Origin: Rhizobium croatiense
Lineage (GTDB): Bacteria > Pseudomonadota > Alphaproteobacteria > Rhizobiales > Rhizobiaceae
Reading direction: 5' to 3'
Assembly (NCBI RefSeq): GCF_019793465.1
Contig: NZ_JAILYJ010000011.1
Span: 1 to 64,000 of the forward strand
DNA: 64,000 bases
Shown: piece after piece, positions 41,495 to 50,647 of the stretch
Position numbering within the stretch: the stretch's first letter is position 1
Layout: the number at the start of each line of letters is the position of its first letter
Notes under the pieces: generated by a model
What the model was told of the DNA's origin: nothing
Seen by the model: only the letters and a program-made list of their open reading frames with translations
Databases searched by the model: none
Translations under genes and position numbers: made by a program

Positions 41495-42949
41495 ATGAAA
41501 CTCAATGATCCCTCGCTGTTCCGCCAGGCATGCCCCATCGCCGATCGCTGGATCGAAGCGGAAGGTCGCGCGTCGGCCATGGTCCGCAATCCGGCGACAG
41601 GTGAGGTGCTGGGCGCGGTCCCTGATTTCGGTGCGACGGAAACCGAAGATGCCATCCGGGCCGCCGTCGTCGCCCAGAAGCTTTGGGCGAAGAAGACCGC
41701 CGGGGAGCGCGCCGCCGTTCTCAAGGCTTGGCATCGCCTGATGATCGAAAACCGTGACGATCTGGCGATGATCCTGACGCTGGAACAGGGAAAGCCCTTG
41801 GCTGAAGCCAAGGGGGAGATCACCTATGGTGCGAGCTTCATCGAATGGTTTGCCGAAGAGGCACGACGCATCAACGGCGAGATCGTACCGGGGCATCAGC
41901 CGGACAAGCGCATCCTTGTGCTGCGCCAGCCGGCCGGCGTCGTGGCTGCGATCACGCCCTGGAACTTTCCGAACGCGATGATCACGCGCAAGATCGGCCC
42001 GGCGCTTGCGGCCGGCTGCGCCGTCGTTCTCAAGCCGGCGCTGCAGACGCCGTTCTCCGCGATCGCGATCGCCGTCCTCGCAGAGCGCGCCGGCCTGCCG
42101 GCGGGGCTTCTCAACATTGTCACAGGTGACGCAGCCGCAATCGGCGGAGCGCTGACTGCCAGCCGCGACGTCCGGGTCCTGACCTTCACCGGCTCCACGC
42201 GGACGGGCGAGCTGCTTTACCGGCAATGTGCGCCGACGATCAAGAAGCTCGGTCTCGAGCTCGGCGGCAATGCACCCTTCATCGTATTCGACGACGCCGA
42301 TCTCGACGCGGCGGTCGAAGGCGCCATCATCGCCAAATTCCGCAACAACGGCCAGACCTGCGTCTGCGCCAACCGGCTTTATGTCCAGGACGGCGTCTAC
42401 GAGGCATTTGCAGCCAAGCTCGCCGAGGCCGTTTCGAAGTTGAAGGTCGGCAACGGTCTGGAGCGTGACGTCATGCTTGGCCCGCTCATTGACGACAATG
42501 CCGTTGCCAAGGTCGAAAGCCATATTCAGGACGCCGTGGCAAAGGGCGCCGGGATCGTAACGGGAGGCAAGCGGCACGCGCTTGGCGGCCATTTCTTCGA
42601 GCCGACCATTCTGCGTGATGTTGCTGCCGGCATGCAGGTGGCGCGTGAGGAAACCTTTGGGCCGCTTGCGCCACTTTTCCGGTTCCGCGACGAGCAGGAC
42701 GTCATCGCGCAGGCAAATGACACCGAGTTCGGACTTGCCTCCTATTTTTATGCGCGCGATCTGTCGCGGGTCTTCCGCGTGGCCGAAGCGCTCGAATATG
42801 GAATGGTCGGGGTCAATACCGGTCTCGTATCCACCGCCGAGGCGCCGTTCGGCGGCGTCAAGATGTCGGGTCTCGGCCGCGAAGGCTCCAGGCACGGATT
42901 GGACGAATATACCGAGCTCAAATATGTATGCCTGGGCGGCATTGCCTGA
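41495..42949 (+). CDS. gabD: Succinate-semialdehyde dehydrogenase (GabD-like)
   Basis: A 484-residue aldehyde dehydrogenase of the GabD class: Asn157 in TPWNFPN, Glu255 in LELGGNAPF and catalytic Cys289 in NNGQTCVCANR, with the second Cys (291) that forms the redox-sensitive pair in GabD. The length equals E. coli GabD. It would turn succinate semialdehyde into succinate. As the last gene of the operon it suggests that the degraded compound ends in a C4 semialdehyde, as in known pyridine and GABA pathways. Glutarate-semialdehyde dehydrogenases look alike. Confidence 0.88.
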   Translation: MKLNDPSLFRQACPIADRWIEAEGRASAMVRNPATGEVLGAVPDFGATETEDAIRAAVVAQKLWAKKTAGERAAVLKAWHRLMIENRDDLAMILTLEQGKPLAEAKGEITYGASFIEWFAEEARRINGEIVPGHQPDKRILVLRQPAGVVAAITPWNFPNAMITRKIGPALAAGCAVVLKPALQTPFSAIAIAVLAERAGLPAGLLNIVTGDAAAIGGALTASRDVRVLTFTGSTRTGELLYRQCAPTIKKLGLELGGNAPFIVFDDADLDAAVEGAIIAKFRNNGQTCVCANRLYVQDGVYEAFAAKLAEAVSKLKVGNGLERDVMLGPLIDDNAVAKVESHIQDAVAKGAGIVTGGKRHALGGHFFEPTILRDVAAGMQVAREETFGPLAPLFRFRDEQDVIAQANDTEFGLASYFYARDLSRVFRVAEALEYGMVGVNTGLVSTAEAPFGGVKMSGLGREGSRHGLDEYTELKYVCLGGIA

Positions 42950-42956
42950 TTTCGAT

Positions 42957-42975
42957 CGGCGACTGTGCTTCGCCG
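42957..42975. terminator. Short hairpin between convergent operons
   Basis: CGGCGA and TCGCCG pair around a seven-base loop in the 93-base gap between gabD and the GMC oxidoreductase gene. It has no T-run on either strand. It may serve as a weak bidirectional stop. Confidence 0.3.
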
Positions 42976-43042
42976 AACTGCTGCTATCATTGGCCGGCGA
43001 TGCCTTGCCGCAATTGCGGAACCTGAAAGAGGCAGGTGGGCG

Positions 43043-44572
43043 TCAGAGCGCCGGGTTTGCTTCCATGTCGGCGAGGCGGTGGGCAATGCGATCGGCATTC
43101 GCCATAATTGTCATTGTGATGTATTTCGAGGAGAGTTCGGGAAGAATCGAGCCGTCGACAACGTGAAGACCCGGATGGAGGTTCAATTCACCGTCCACCG
43201 AGGTACCGAACGGCCCCGTTGCGCCCATAGGCAGGGTGCCGGCAAAATGCGCATCGACCCCCGGTTCCGCCAGCGATGCGCCCGGAAGCGGAATGAGCCC
43301 CAACCGTTGCCACTCGCGGCGAAGCCTTCTTTTTAGATCCTTGACACGGATATCGAAACCGTCTGCAAAACCGCCCCGGACGGTCATGCCTTTTCCTGCC
43401 GCTGGATCGCGATGGATGTAGCTCCGGCTTTGGTCGCCGGGATAATAGATCGTCGCAACCAGCAGGCTGCCGGCGATCGTTTCGAACGCAGCGCGCCCGG
43501 CCTTTCTGCCGAGCGGCATCCTGTTGACGAAGCTCTGCGCCGGCAGCGAGCCGACTTCATAGACCGCTCCCGTCACATAATCGGATGCGCGCTCGCCGTA
43601 ACGCAGCGACAATCCAAGTTGCGCCAGGCTGTGGGTCGCCGTGGCCGAGCGCAGCAATCTTGCCGGAGAGAGCAGAGGAATGGCGAGTGTCGGACTGTTC
43701 AAAAGGCGCAGTCCTTCACCGCCGATCGGCAGGAGGTCCGCCAGCAGGGCGGCGGTTCCAAGCACGCCGGCGGCGAGAATGATCCTCGGGGCAGAGAATG
43801 ATGATCCGTCGGCCGTTCCGACCGTCCAGCCCGAGTTGGACGTCAGAGACATGGCCCGCATGTTGTCGAGCAACCGAAAATGCGGCGACTTTTGCAACGA
43901 AAGCAGATCCTGCCGGCTGTTATAGATCGCGCCGCTCGGGCAGCCATAGAGACAGTCGCCGCGCAGGTCGCACGCCGCCCGCCCGGGCCTCGGCTCCGAA
44001 AGGATGGCGTTGACGGCGGGAAAAAGCCGAAACGACCCATCCGCCGGCATTGCGATCTCGTGCCGACGAAGGACATGGGCGGCTGTGGCGCCAAGCGGCA
44101 GGAGGGGTCCGCTGTTGGCGCCTGCGGTCAAATCGGTGTTCGTGCTGAGCCCGACGCGTCGCGATATACGTTCGTAGGATCTCTGCAGCAGCTCGATATC
44201 TATGGGCCAAGCTGCGATGTCCTCGGCATCGAGGTAGCTGATTTGCGCTCCCCATATATTGGAAAGACCGCCGCGGGCGAGGCTGGCGACCGGCATGAAT
44301 CCTTCGCCTGTGATTCCTGACTCGCGCCGGAACCGTTCAAGAATTCCGCGAGCCACCGGGGTCTGCAGTTTCGGTGAACTGCCATCGTCGGCGCGCAGCG
44401 ATTCCAGATTGCGTCCCAAGACCCGGGCGCTGCGGCTCTCATCCTCCGATCCGGCATCATTGCCAGCATCCAGCATCACCACGCGGCGCCCGGCCGCTAT
44501 CAGTGGAAACGCAGCGGAGACGCCTGCCGGGCCGCTGCCGACGATGATGAAGTCGGCATCGGGCGTCTTCAT
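43043..44572 (-). CDS. GMC-family FAD oxidoreductase
   Basis: A 509-residue glucose-methanol-choline type flavoprotein: FAD loop IIVGSGPAGVSAAF (9-22), a middle IILAAGVLGTAALLADLLP segment and the C-terminal GLHVVDGSILPELSSKYITM. GMC enzymes oxidise alcohols or sugars. It is the last gene of the nine-gene glycan operon and follows an epimerase-like gene with a four-base overlap. It may oxidise a sugar hydroxyl during glycan modification; the acceptor is unknown. Confidence 0.85.
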   Translation of the reverse strand: MKTPDADFIIVGSGPAGVSAAFPLIAAGRRVVMLDAGNDAGSEDESRSARVLGRNLESLRADDGSSPKLQTPVARGILERFRRESGITGEGFMPVASLARGGLSNIWGAQISYLDAEDIAAWPIDIELLQRSYERISRRVGLSTNTDLTAGANSGPLLPLGATAAHVLRRHEIAMPADGSFRLFPAVNAILSEPRPGRAACDLRGDCLYGCPSGAIYNSRQDLLSLQKSPHFRLLDNMRAMSLTSNSGWTVGTADGSSFSAPRIILAAGVLGTAALLADLLPIGGEGLRLLNSPTLAIPLLSPARLLRSATATHSLAQLGLSLRYGERASDYVTGAVYEVGSLPAQSFVNRMPLGRKAGRAAFETIAGSLLVATIYYPGDQSRSYIHRDPAAGKGMTVRGGFADGFDIRVKDLKRRLRREWQRLGLIPLPGASLAEPGVDAHFAGTLPMGATGPFGTSVDGELNLHPGLHVVDGSILPELSSKYITMTIMANADRIAHRLADMEANPAL

Positions 44573-45786
44573 CGGTATCGTCCCGCCAAAAGCGCGCGGA
44601 GCGGGAACAGCAGGACATCGCCGGCGATGGCCAGCACAGCGCCGAAAAGACTGGTCTTTTTGACCGAATATCTTTCCGGCTCGCTCGCGAGATCTGCGAG
44701 ATAGAGGGCCTGCGCCAGGCGATGCTGCGTGCGATTGGCCGGCGGCTCGAAGAGGGCGAGCAGGAACGGATGCCGGATCAGCATTGGGGAGAGGCCGAGC
44801 GGCGACAGCCCTTCGCGCTGAAGCCCTTCGCCGAGCCGCTGCAGTTGCAGCTCCGTCGGCCTGATGCCGAGATATTGCAGCAGCGCCTTCGCCTCACCGT
44901 GCAATTCTTCCTGGTCTGTTTCGGCAAACTCCCGCGTCAACACCGTCATCGGATCGGCCGGGTTCAAGCTCAGCAGCCTGAGGCTTTCCGCGCTCTCCAT
45001 AGGTGCTGCGCCCGCGAGTCCCAGGACGCGCTCCGGATCGACGGTCGGGATCAACGGCACATGCTTGGTCATCCGGCAGGCAAAAAGAGCGAAGCCCAGG
45101 GGGATCGGTATGAAATGAAGCTTGCCCTTGCCCTGGCTGCGGCGAAGAAGTCCGAGCCAGGCGGCGAAGCTGATCGGTTTTTCCTGCGCGAGCACGAATG
45201 TTTGCGGCTGCAGGTCTTCCCGGGTCGCCAGCGCCAAAAGGCCTGCAGCAACCTCATCGAGATGAATGGGCTGGACCTTTCGGCTGAGCCCTATCATCGG
45301 CAGCAGCGGACTCAAGCCTGCCAACCTCGCCATCAGGCCGTACATCGCAACCCGTGGGCCGCCGTAGACAAGCCCGATCCGCGCGATGCGCACGATGGGT
45401 GCTGCAGAGCTGGCAGCAAGGTGCTGTTCGACCCTGAACTTGGTGCGTCCGTAAACGTTGAGCGCTTCCTGCCGGGACGAGGTGGAGGAGGAAAAGACGA
45501 AGTGCGGCACGCCGGCCGCTCTTGCCGCTTCGGCCAGTTTAACGGTTCCCGATATATTGATGTTGTTTTCTTCAGCTGCCTCCGGCTCGGTCACCCAGGA
45601 GTGCGCGAGATGGATGACTGCGGCCGCCCCCTCCAGATCCGATGCGACGGGCTCATCCCCGATGCGCCATTTCGCTCCGGATCGCCGGCCGAACTCAACC
45701 ACGTCAAAACCGCGCTCACGCGCTGTCGCGGCGAGTCTTGCGCCGATGTAGCCGGTCGACCCGGTGATGATGAGACGCGATGCCAT
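44569..45786 (-). CDS. NAD-dependent epimerase/dehydratase-like protein with C-terminal extension
   Basis: A 405-residue protein. The N-terminal half is an extended SDR: LIITGSTGYIGARLAATARE at 5-24, VIHLAHSW in the active-site strand, and SSSTSSRQEALNVYGRTKF carrying the Tyr-x-x-x-Lys pair (YGRTK). The last 150 residues, ending DVLLFPLRALLAGRYR, are not typical SDR and look partly membrane-associated. The ATG at 45786 follows GAGGGTG. It probably changes a nucleotide- or lipid-linked sugar together with the GMC enzyme. Confidence 0.8.
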   Translation of the reverse strand: MASRLIITGSTGYIGARLAATARERGFDVVEFGRRSGAKWRIGDEPVASDLEGAAAVIHLAHSWVTEPEAAEENNINISGTVKLAEAARAAGVPHFVFSSSTSSRQEALNVYGRTKFRVEQHLAASSAAPIVRIARIGLVYGGPRVAMYGLMARLAGLSPLLPMIGLSRKVQPIHLDEVAAGLLALATREDLQPQTFVLAQEKPISFAAWLGLLRRSQGKGKLHFIPIPLGFALFACRMTKHVPLIPTVDPERVLGLAGAAPMESAESLRLLSLNPADPMTVLTREFAETDQEELHGEAKALLQYLGIRPTELQLQRLGEGLQREGLSPLGLSPMLIRHPFLLALFEPPANRTQHRLAQALYLADLASEPERYSVKKTSLFGAVLAIAGDVLLFPLRALLAGRYR

Positions 45787-45795
45787 CAACACCCT

Positions 45796-46776
45796 CTATT
45801 GTGCAAAGGCGATACGCGCGCCGCTCCAGTCGAAACGAAACTCGATTTCCTTGAGCTGCGACAGCGCTTGCCGGACTTTTGGCTGGCGGTCTTTCGGGCA
45901 GTAGAGGACGAGGAAGCCTCCTCCGCCAGCACCCGCCAGCTTGCCGCCGACGGCGCCGGCAGCACGCGCGGCATCGTAAAACTCGTCGATCGTGCTGTTG
46001 GTGATCTGCGATGTCAGCGATCGCTTCATCATCCATCCACGGTGAAGCGCTTCGCCGAAGGCGCCGAGATCGCCGCTCATCAGGATGTCGCGCATTTCGT
46101 AGGCCAGTTGCACCATGCGCTCGACGGTCCGGAACTTGTCCTCGTCCGTTTCCATCGCTTGCACCTGCGTGGACAGCACGGAGCGCGTATCGCGCTGGCT
46201 TCCGGTAAAAAACAGCAGGATATTGCTCTCGAGCTCAGCCATCTTCTCGGAGCTGAGGACAACGGGCTGAACGTTCACGCCGCCATTGGAATTGAATTCG
46301 ATGAAGTTTAGGCCGCCATACGCCGCTGCGTACTGGTCCTGTTTGCCGATCGGCTCCTTCAGGATGTCGATTTCGAGTTTGCAGGCTTCTTCCGCCAAGT
46401 GATCCTTGGAGGCGAAGCGCGACCGGTGGGCATAAAGCGCGTTGATCAGCGCCACCGAAAAGGAGCTGGAGGAGCCGAGGCCGGTGCCGGAGGGAATGTC
46501 GGCGACGGAGGCTACTTCGATGCCGGGCTCGACCCGATGCATGCGCAAGGCCTCGCGCAGCAGCGGATGGGCAATATCCTCAAGCGTGTCGGCCAGTTCG
46601 GTGCGGGTGTATTTGAGGTGATATTTGTTTTCGTTGAAATAGTTGTGCACGATCACGAAGCTGTACTTGGCGATCGCGCAGGACAAGACCGCGCCCGCCT
46701 GACGACGGTAATAGGACGCTATATCCGAGCCGCCGCCGGCAAAACTGACCCGAAAAGGTGCGGATGAAACGATCAA
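45796..46776 (-). CDS. GHMP kinase, D-glycero-D-manno-heptose 7-phosphate kinase (HddA-like)
   Basis: A 326-residue GHMP kinase: start segment VSSAPFRVSFAGGGSDI (3-19), ATP loop PSGTGLGSSSSFSVALINAL near 100, and C-terminal GGKLAGAGGGGFLVLYCP. FAGGGSD and GLGSSSS are typical of HddA kinases, which phosphorylate heptose 7-phosphate at C1 on the way to GDP-heptose. The start is TTG at 46776, eight bases after GAGGAGG, overlapping the stop of the upstream gene (TTGA); no ATG fits. Confidence 0.85.
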   Translation of the reverse strand: MIVSSAPFRVSFAGGGSDIASYYRRQAGAVLSCAIAKYSFVIVHNYFNENKYHLKYTRTELADTLEDIAHPLLREALRMHRVEPGIEVASVADIPSGTGLGSSSSFSVALINALYAHRSRFASKDHLAEEACKLEIDILKEPIGKQDQYAAAYGGLNFIEFNSNGGVNVQPVVLSSEKMAELESNILLFFTGSQRDTRSVLSTQVQAMETDEDKFRTVERMVQLAYEMRDILMSGDLGAFGEALHRGWMMKRSLTSQITNSTIDEFYDAARAAGAVGGKLAGAGGGGFLVLYCPKDRQPKVRQALSQLKEIEFRFDWSGARIAFAQ

Positions 46777-48722
46777 AGGAGTGCCTCCTCGAGATTGATG
46801 ATGATATCGGCCGATGTGCGCTGCAGATCGATCCTCGGCCACTCTTCCTGAATTCGCGACTGCCAGAGCTCTTCGGCCGCCGCTGGCGTTAGGCCCTTCC
46901 AGGCGTAAAACTTGTGAAAGCGCTCCAGCAGCGCCTGCTGTGAGGCTTCGACGAAGACAGTCATATCGACGTCCTCGCGGATCGACGCATGTCCGGCAAA
47001 GATGCCGTCCAGAAGGATCACGTTGGCATCACGCGCATCGTAGATGGTCGGAGACGCATGCTGGCCACGGCTTGCCGCGTCGTAACCCGGTGCCTCGAAC
47101 CGTCCGGATTGACGCAGCATTCTGACGATCTCGGGATAATGCTCCACCCTGTTGCGTTCTTCCGCATCCATATCGGGTCGGCGATGCTCGAGCGGCAGTA
47201 TCCAGCGGTCGAGCTCCAGCCGCAGCACGCTGCGCCCGGCTTCCGAGAGAAGCCGTTGTGCGGCATGCGCGGACGTGCTTTTGCCCGAGCGTGAACGACC
47301 GCATATGCCTACGAGCAGCGGGCCTGCCGCATTGGAGAGACGCTCATCAATCGCTTTGAAGAGAGCTTGCCCAATGTCGTGGTAGCTGCATTGAAAGCGA
47401 ACAGCATCATAGACCGTGTCGAAGACCAGGTCGGCGCGGGGGATGCCTGTTTCTGCGGCAGGATAGCTCCTATCGTCTCGCAGGCCGTAACCGGTCCGGA
47501 CGCCATAGGCCCAGATTCCGGCTTTGCGGCCCGCACCGATATCGCGCAGGCTATCCCCAATGATGGCGGATCTCGTTTTTTCGATCGGCAGTTCCGCCAT
47601 GGCTTGACGGATCATCAGATCTCCGGGCTTGCGGCAAGCGCAGTCGATCTTGAGTTCGGGCACCTCGTTGGGGAACCCTTTGTCCGGATGATGCGGACAA
47701 AAGTAGATGCGATCCAGCACGCCGCCGTCTTCGGCCAGCTCGGCCTCCAGACGACCGAGAACATGATCCAGGCCGGCCTCGTCAAGCAGGCCTTTGGCAA
47801 CCTGCGGCCTGTTCGTTACGGCGACCGCGAGGAAACCTGCCTCGCGGGCGAGCCGTACCGCTTGGCCGGCGCGGCCGACCAACGTCACCTGGTCGGGATG
47901 AATGACGCCATGACCGCCGACGTCTTCGTTGAGTACGCCATCGCAATCGAAGAACACCGCGGGTCTTCGGACCGACAAGTGGATTGCGTGGACACGGTCC
48001 CGGCGAAGATCCTCGGCCGCGGCGGCATGCCGGCTCGGAGATCCGGTATCCTTCATATATTCGGGCGTGTCGTAGATCGCGACCGGAATGGAACGCTTGA
48101 GAAGATCGGGAATGACATCATGGATCATGTCGGCCTGCTGGCCCGGCAGGAGCGTCTCGAAGAACTGACCGGAAGCCACGTACAAGCCGGCCGGCACGAG
48201 ATTGCGCCAATCCGCATCGCGTGGCGCCTTGCGACCCAAGAGGCGCGTGAGATAGCCGTTCTTCTGAACGACGATGTCGGATGTGCGCGGGTGATCGTTG
48301 GGATGGGCGATGATCGTCAAGGCGGCGGGAAATTGCTGACGATGCCGCGCCAGCGCCGACAGATCGAGATCGAAAAGCATGTCGCCATAGACGATCAGGA
48401 CATCGTCGGCGATCGGGTCCAAAGTCGTCAGGCAGCCGGCCGTGCCGAGCGGCGACGTCTCCACGAAGACCTCGATCGTAATGCCGAGCTTTTCCGCTTC
48501 CGGGCCGAGAGCAGGCTCGAGCTGGCTGCCGAGGTGGCCGCCGAGCACGCGCACATGCCGAACGCCTTCGCGGGCGAGAACGCGGATCTGCCTCAGAATG
48601 ATCGGCACGCCGTCAATAGGCAGGAGGGCTTTCGGAATGGCATCGCCCGTCATGCTGCGCGCGCGCGTTCCAAGGCCTCCGGCAATAATGATTGCCTCGC
48701 GGATAGCGGTGTCAGAACCCAT
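46773..48722 (-). CDS. Three-domain heptose enzyme: nucleotidyltransferase, GmhB-like phosphatase and P-loop kinase
   Basis: A 649-residue fusion. Residues 8-245: sugar-nucleotide transferase (GGLGTRARSMTGDAIPKALL at 15-34, VYGDMLFDLD at 111-120), like HddC. Residues 255-440: HAD phosphatase with FFDCDGV (257-263), the GmhB zinc loop CPHHP (342-346) and CACRKP (361-366), and GDSLRD at 389-394. Residues 465-649: uridine-kinase-like P-loop domain with GRSRSGKST at 475-483 and a VILLDGIFAGH strand near 568. The first two domains catalyse adjacent steps to nucleotide-activated heptose; the third has no obvious place. The ATG at 48722 overlaps the epimerase gene by 11 bases. Confidence 0.88.
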   Translation of the reverse strand: MGSDTAIREAIIIAGGLGTRARSMTGDAIPKALLPIDGVPIILRQIRVLAREGVRHVRVLGGHLGSQLEPALGPEAEKLGITIEVFVETSPLGTAGCLTTLDPIADDVLIVYGDMLFDLDLSALARHRQQFPAALTIIAHPNDHPRTSDIVVQKNGYLTRLLGRKAPRDADWRNLVPAGLYVASGQFFETLLPGQQADMIHDVIPDLLKRSIPVAIYDTPEYMKDTGSPSRHAAAAEDLRRDRVHAIHLSVRRPAVFFDCDGVLNEDVGGHGVIHPDQVTLVGRAGQAVRLAREAGFLAVAVTNRPQVAKGLLDEAGLDHVLGRLEAELAEDGGVLDRIYFCPHHPDKGFPNEVPELKIDCACRKPGDLMIRQAMAELPIEKTRSAIIGDSLRDIGAGRKAGIWAYGVRTGYGLRDDRSYPAAETGIPRADLVFDTVYDAVRFQCSYHDIGQALFKAIDERLSNAAGPLLVGICGRSRSGKSTSAHAAQRLLSEAGRSVLRLELDRWILPLEHRRPDMDAEERNRVEHYPEIVRMLRQSGRFEAPGYDAASRGQHASPTIYDARDANVILLDGIFAGHASIREDVDMTVFVEASQQALLERFHKFYAWKGLTPAAAEELWQSRIQEEWPRIDLQRTSADIIINLEEALL

Positions 48723-49653
48723 TCGCCAGAATCCGCTCCACGGCGAGTTCAACCGCTTCCGTCGACTTTCGCTTCGGCGACCAGCCCAGCGCTATAAGTT
48801 TGCTGATGTCGTAGCTGAAGCGCGGAACGTCGCCCAGCCAGCCGCGATCCTCGCTTCCATATTCGATAGCGGCTCCGACCGCGACCTTCGAGACCACGAT
48901 CTCGGCGATATCCCGCACCGATGTTTCGCCGATGCCGCTGGCATGAAATACCTCATAGGCGCCGGGTGCCTTGTCCCAGGCCAGGAGAATCGCATTCACC
49001 AGATCGCCGACATAGAGATAGGGCTTCGTCTGCCTTCCGTTGCCGAGCACCTGAAGTCTCGTTGGATCAGCCTTCAATCTATTGATGAAGTCGTAGATTG
49101 CCCCGTGCGTGGAGCGCTCCCCAACGACATTGGGAAAGCGCAGCACGAGCGTCTTGATGCCGAATGACAGAGCATAGACGGACAGATAGGCCTCCGCAGC
49201 AAGCTTGCTGGCGCCATAGAACGAGATCGGCTGCAGGGGGCCGTGGTTCTCGTGAATATTGCCTTCGGCTTCGCCGAATACCGCAGAAGTGCTGGCAAAG
49301 AAAAGCCTGCCGACACCATGCTTGCGCATGATGGCAAGCAGCGTCGTCGTCGTCAGCTGGTTCAGCTGGAGGTCCAGTTCCGTATTGGTATTGCCCGCGG
49401 CAATATCGGAATTGGCGGCGAGATGAAAAACGGCATCAGGACGATCCCCCGCAAAGAGTTGATCCATGCCCTCCCGATCGAGCATATCCAGCTTCTGGAA
49501 GCGAAAATCCGCCCGGCCCTGGAGATGATCTATATTGCGCATCCGGCCAAGATGAAGATTGTCGATTGCCGTTACCCGATAACCCGAGTCCAAGAGACGA
49601 TCGCAGAGATGGCTGCCGATAAATCCGGCCCCTCCTGTTACCAAGGCATGCAT
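48712..49653 (-). CDS. NAD-dependent sugar-nucleotide epimerase/dehydratase
   Basis: A 313-residue extended SDR: VTGGAGFIGSHLCDRLLDSG (5-24), VFHLAANSDI, a Ser in FFASTSAVFGE and YGASK for the catalytic Tyr-Lys. It resembles UDP-glucose 4-epimerases and GDP-mannose-type enzymes. In this operon it may epimerise or modify the activated heptose. It overlaps the fusion gene by 11 bases. Confidence 0.88.
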   Translation of the reverse strand: MHALVTGGAGFIGSHLCDRLLDSGYRVTAIDNLHLGRMRNIDHLQGRADFRFQKLDMLDREGMDQLFAGDRPDAVFHLAANSDIAAGNTNTELDLQLNQLTTTTLLAIMRKHGVGRLFFASTSAVFGEAEGNIHENHGPLQPISFYGASKLAAEAYLSVYALSFGIKTLVLRFPNVVGERSTHGAIYDFINRLKADPTRLQVLGNGRQTKPYLYVGDLVNAILLAWDKAPGAYEVFHASGIGETSVRDIAEIVVSKVAVGAAIEYGSEDRGWLGDVPRFSYDISKLIALGWSPKRKSTEAVELAVERILANGF

Positions 49654-49687
49654 GTCGGCAGCTCCATATATGATCTGTTAAGGCTCG

Positions 49688-50647
49688 TCAGAGCGCTTTG
49701 ATCTTTCCCGAATGAGGACGCGAAAGGACGAATACACCACCGGCCAAGCCGACCACAAGCTGCAACAGGCCGAAAACCACCGATAGCGTCGCGGCGTCCG
49801 TCGTGCCGATGCCGAACACGGCAAGCGACATGATCATGCCGCCTTCGCGCAGGCCCCATCCGCCAACGGAAATGGGAACCATGGCGATCAACAGCACTGG
49901 CGGGAAAGCGGCTGCAGCCTGACCCCAATCGAGCGGGAGACCAAGACCGAAAACGAGGATCTCAAGCGAGACGACACCCAAGCCGTGGATGACGAGGGTC
50001 AATAGAAATATTCCGAGCATTCTGCGGTGGGCGAGAAAAGCCCCCAGCGCCTCGCTCAGCGCGTGCAGCTTTTCCGGAAGAAGCCGAACGAAGAGATGGC
50101 GACGCCAGCTGAACACCAGAGCCGATGCGATGGTTCCCGCGACGCCGAGGGCCGTCAGTTCGGTGAGATAGGGGATTGGGAAGTCGTGCCCGTAAAAGGC
50201 CCGCATGATGATCAGTCCGATCAGCGCAACGACCGCCAGCCCGAAGAGCGTGAGGATACGGTCCATGACGACGCCAAGCGTGGCTTCCTTGATCGTCAAG
50301 CCGTATCTGAGGGCGCCGAATATGCGCGCGGCATCGCCTGGAATGGGACTTGGAAGAGCCTGATTGTAAAAGAGGCTTTGCATGAAAAGTTTCATGGCGC
50401 CTGATATTTTCAGCCTCTGCCCGATCATCTCCGATAGAAGGCACCACCGCCACGCCGAAAGCAGGGCCTGCAAAAGTAGAAGGAAGACGCTGACGCAGAT
50501 GGTCGTCGCCGACAGGGTCCGGACCGCCGCCCAGCCTTCCGTGAAATCGACCTTAAGCGCGATCCACAGGACGAGACCAAGCGCGACGGCCACTTTCAGA
50601 ACCGGGATGCCGATGCGAAGCAATGCGCGGGAGGACGGAGTGGTCAC
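49688..50647 (-). CDS. Lysylphosphatidylglycerol-synthase-TM/flippase-like membrane protein
   Basis: A 319-residue protein with about eight membrane helices and the family segments ALLSAWRWCLLSEMIGQRLK, LFYNQALPSPIPGDAARIFG and SVGGWGLREGGMI. This UPF0104/AglD-like family is proposed to move or modify lipid-linked substrates. In a glycan operon it may flip a lipid-linked sugar. The start overlaps the stop of the glycosyltransferase-like gene upstream. Confidence 0.85.
   Translation of the reverse strand: MTTPSSRALLRIGIPVLKVAVALGLVLWIALKVDFTEGWAAVRTLSATTICVSVFLLLLQALLSAWRWCLLSEMIGQRLKISGAMKLFMQSLFYNQALPSPIPGDAARIFGALRYGLTIKEATLGVVMDRILTLFGLAVVALIGLIIMRAFYGHDFPIPYLTELTALGVAGTIASALVFSWRRHLFVRLLPEKLHALSEALGAFLAHRRMLGIFLLTLVIHGLGVVSLEILVFGLGLPLDWGQAAAAFPPVLLIAMVPISVGGWGLREGGMIMSLAVFGIGTTDAATLSVVFGLLQLVVGLAGGVFVLSRPHSGKIKAL

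Noticed and set aside
44722..46311. 529-codon plus-strand frame opposite the epimerase-like and kinase genes
   Set aside because: Same shadow effect; the minus strand has overlapping starts and stops and complete kinase and SDR motifs.
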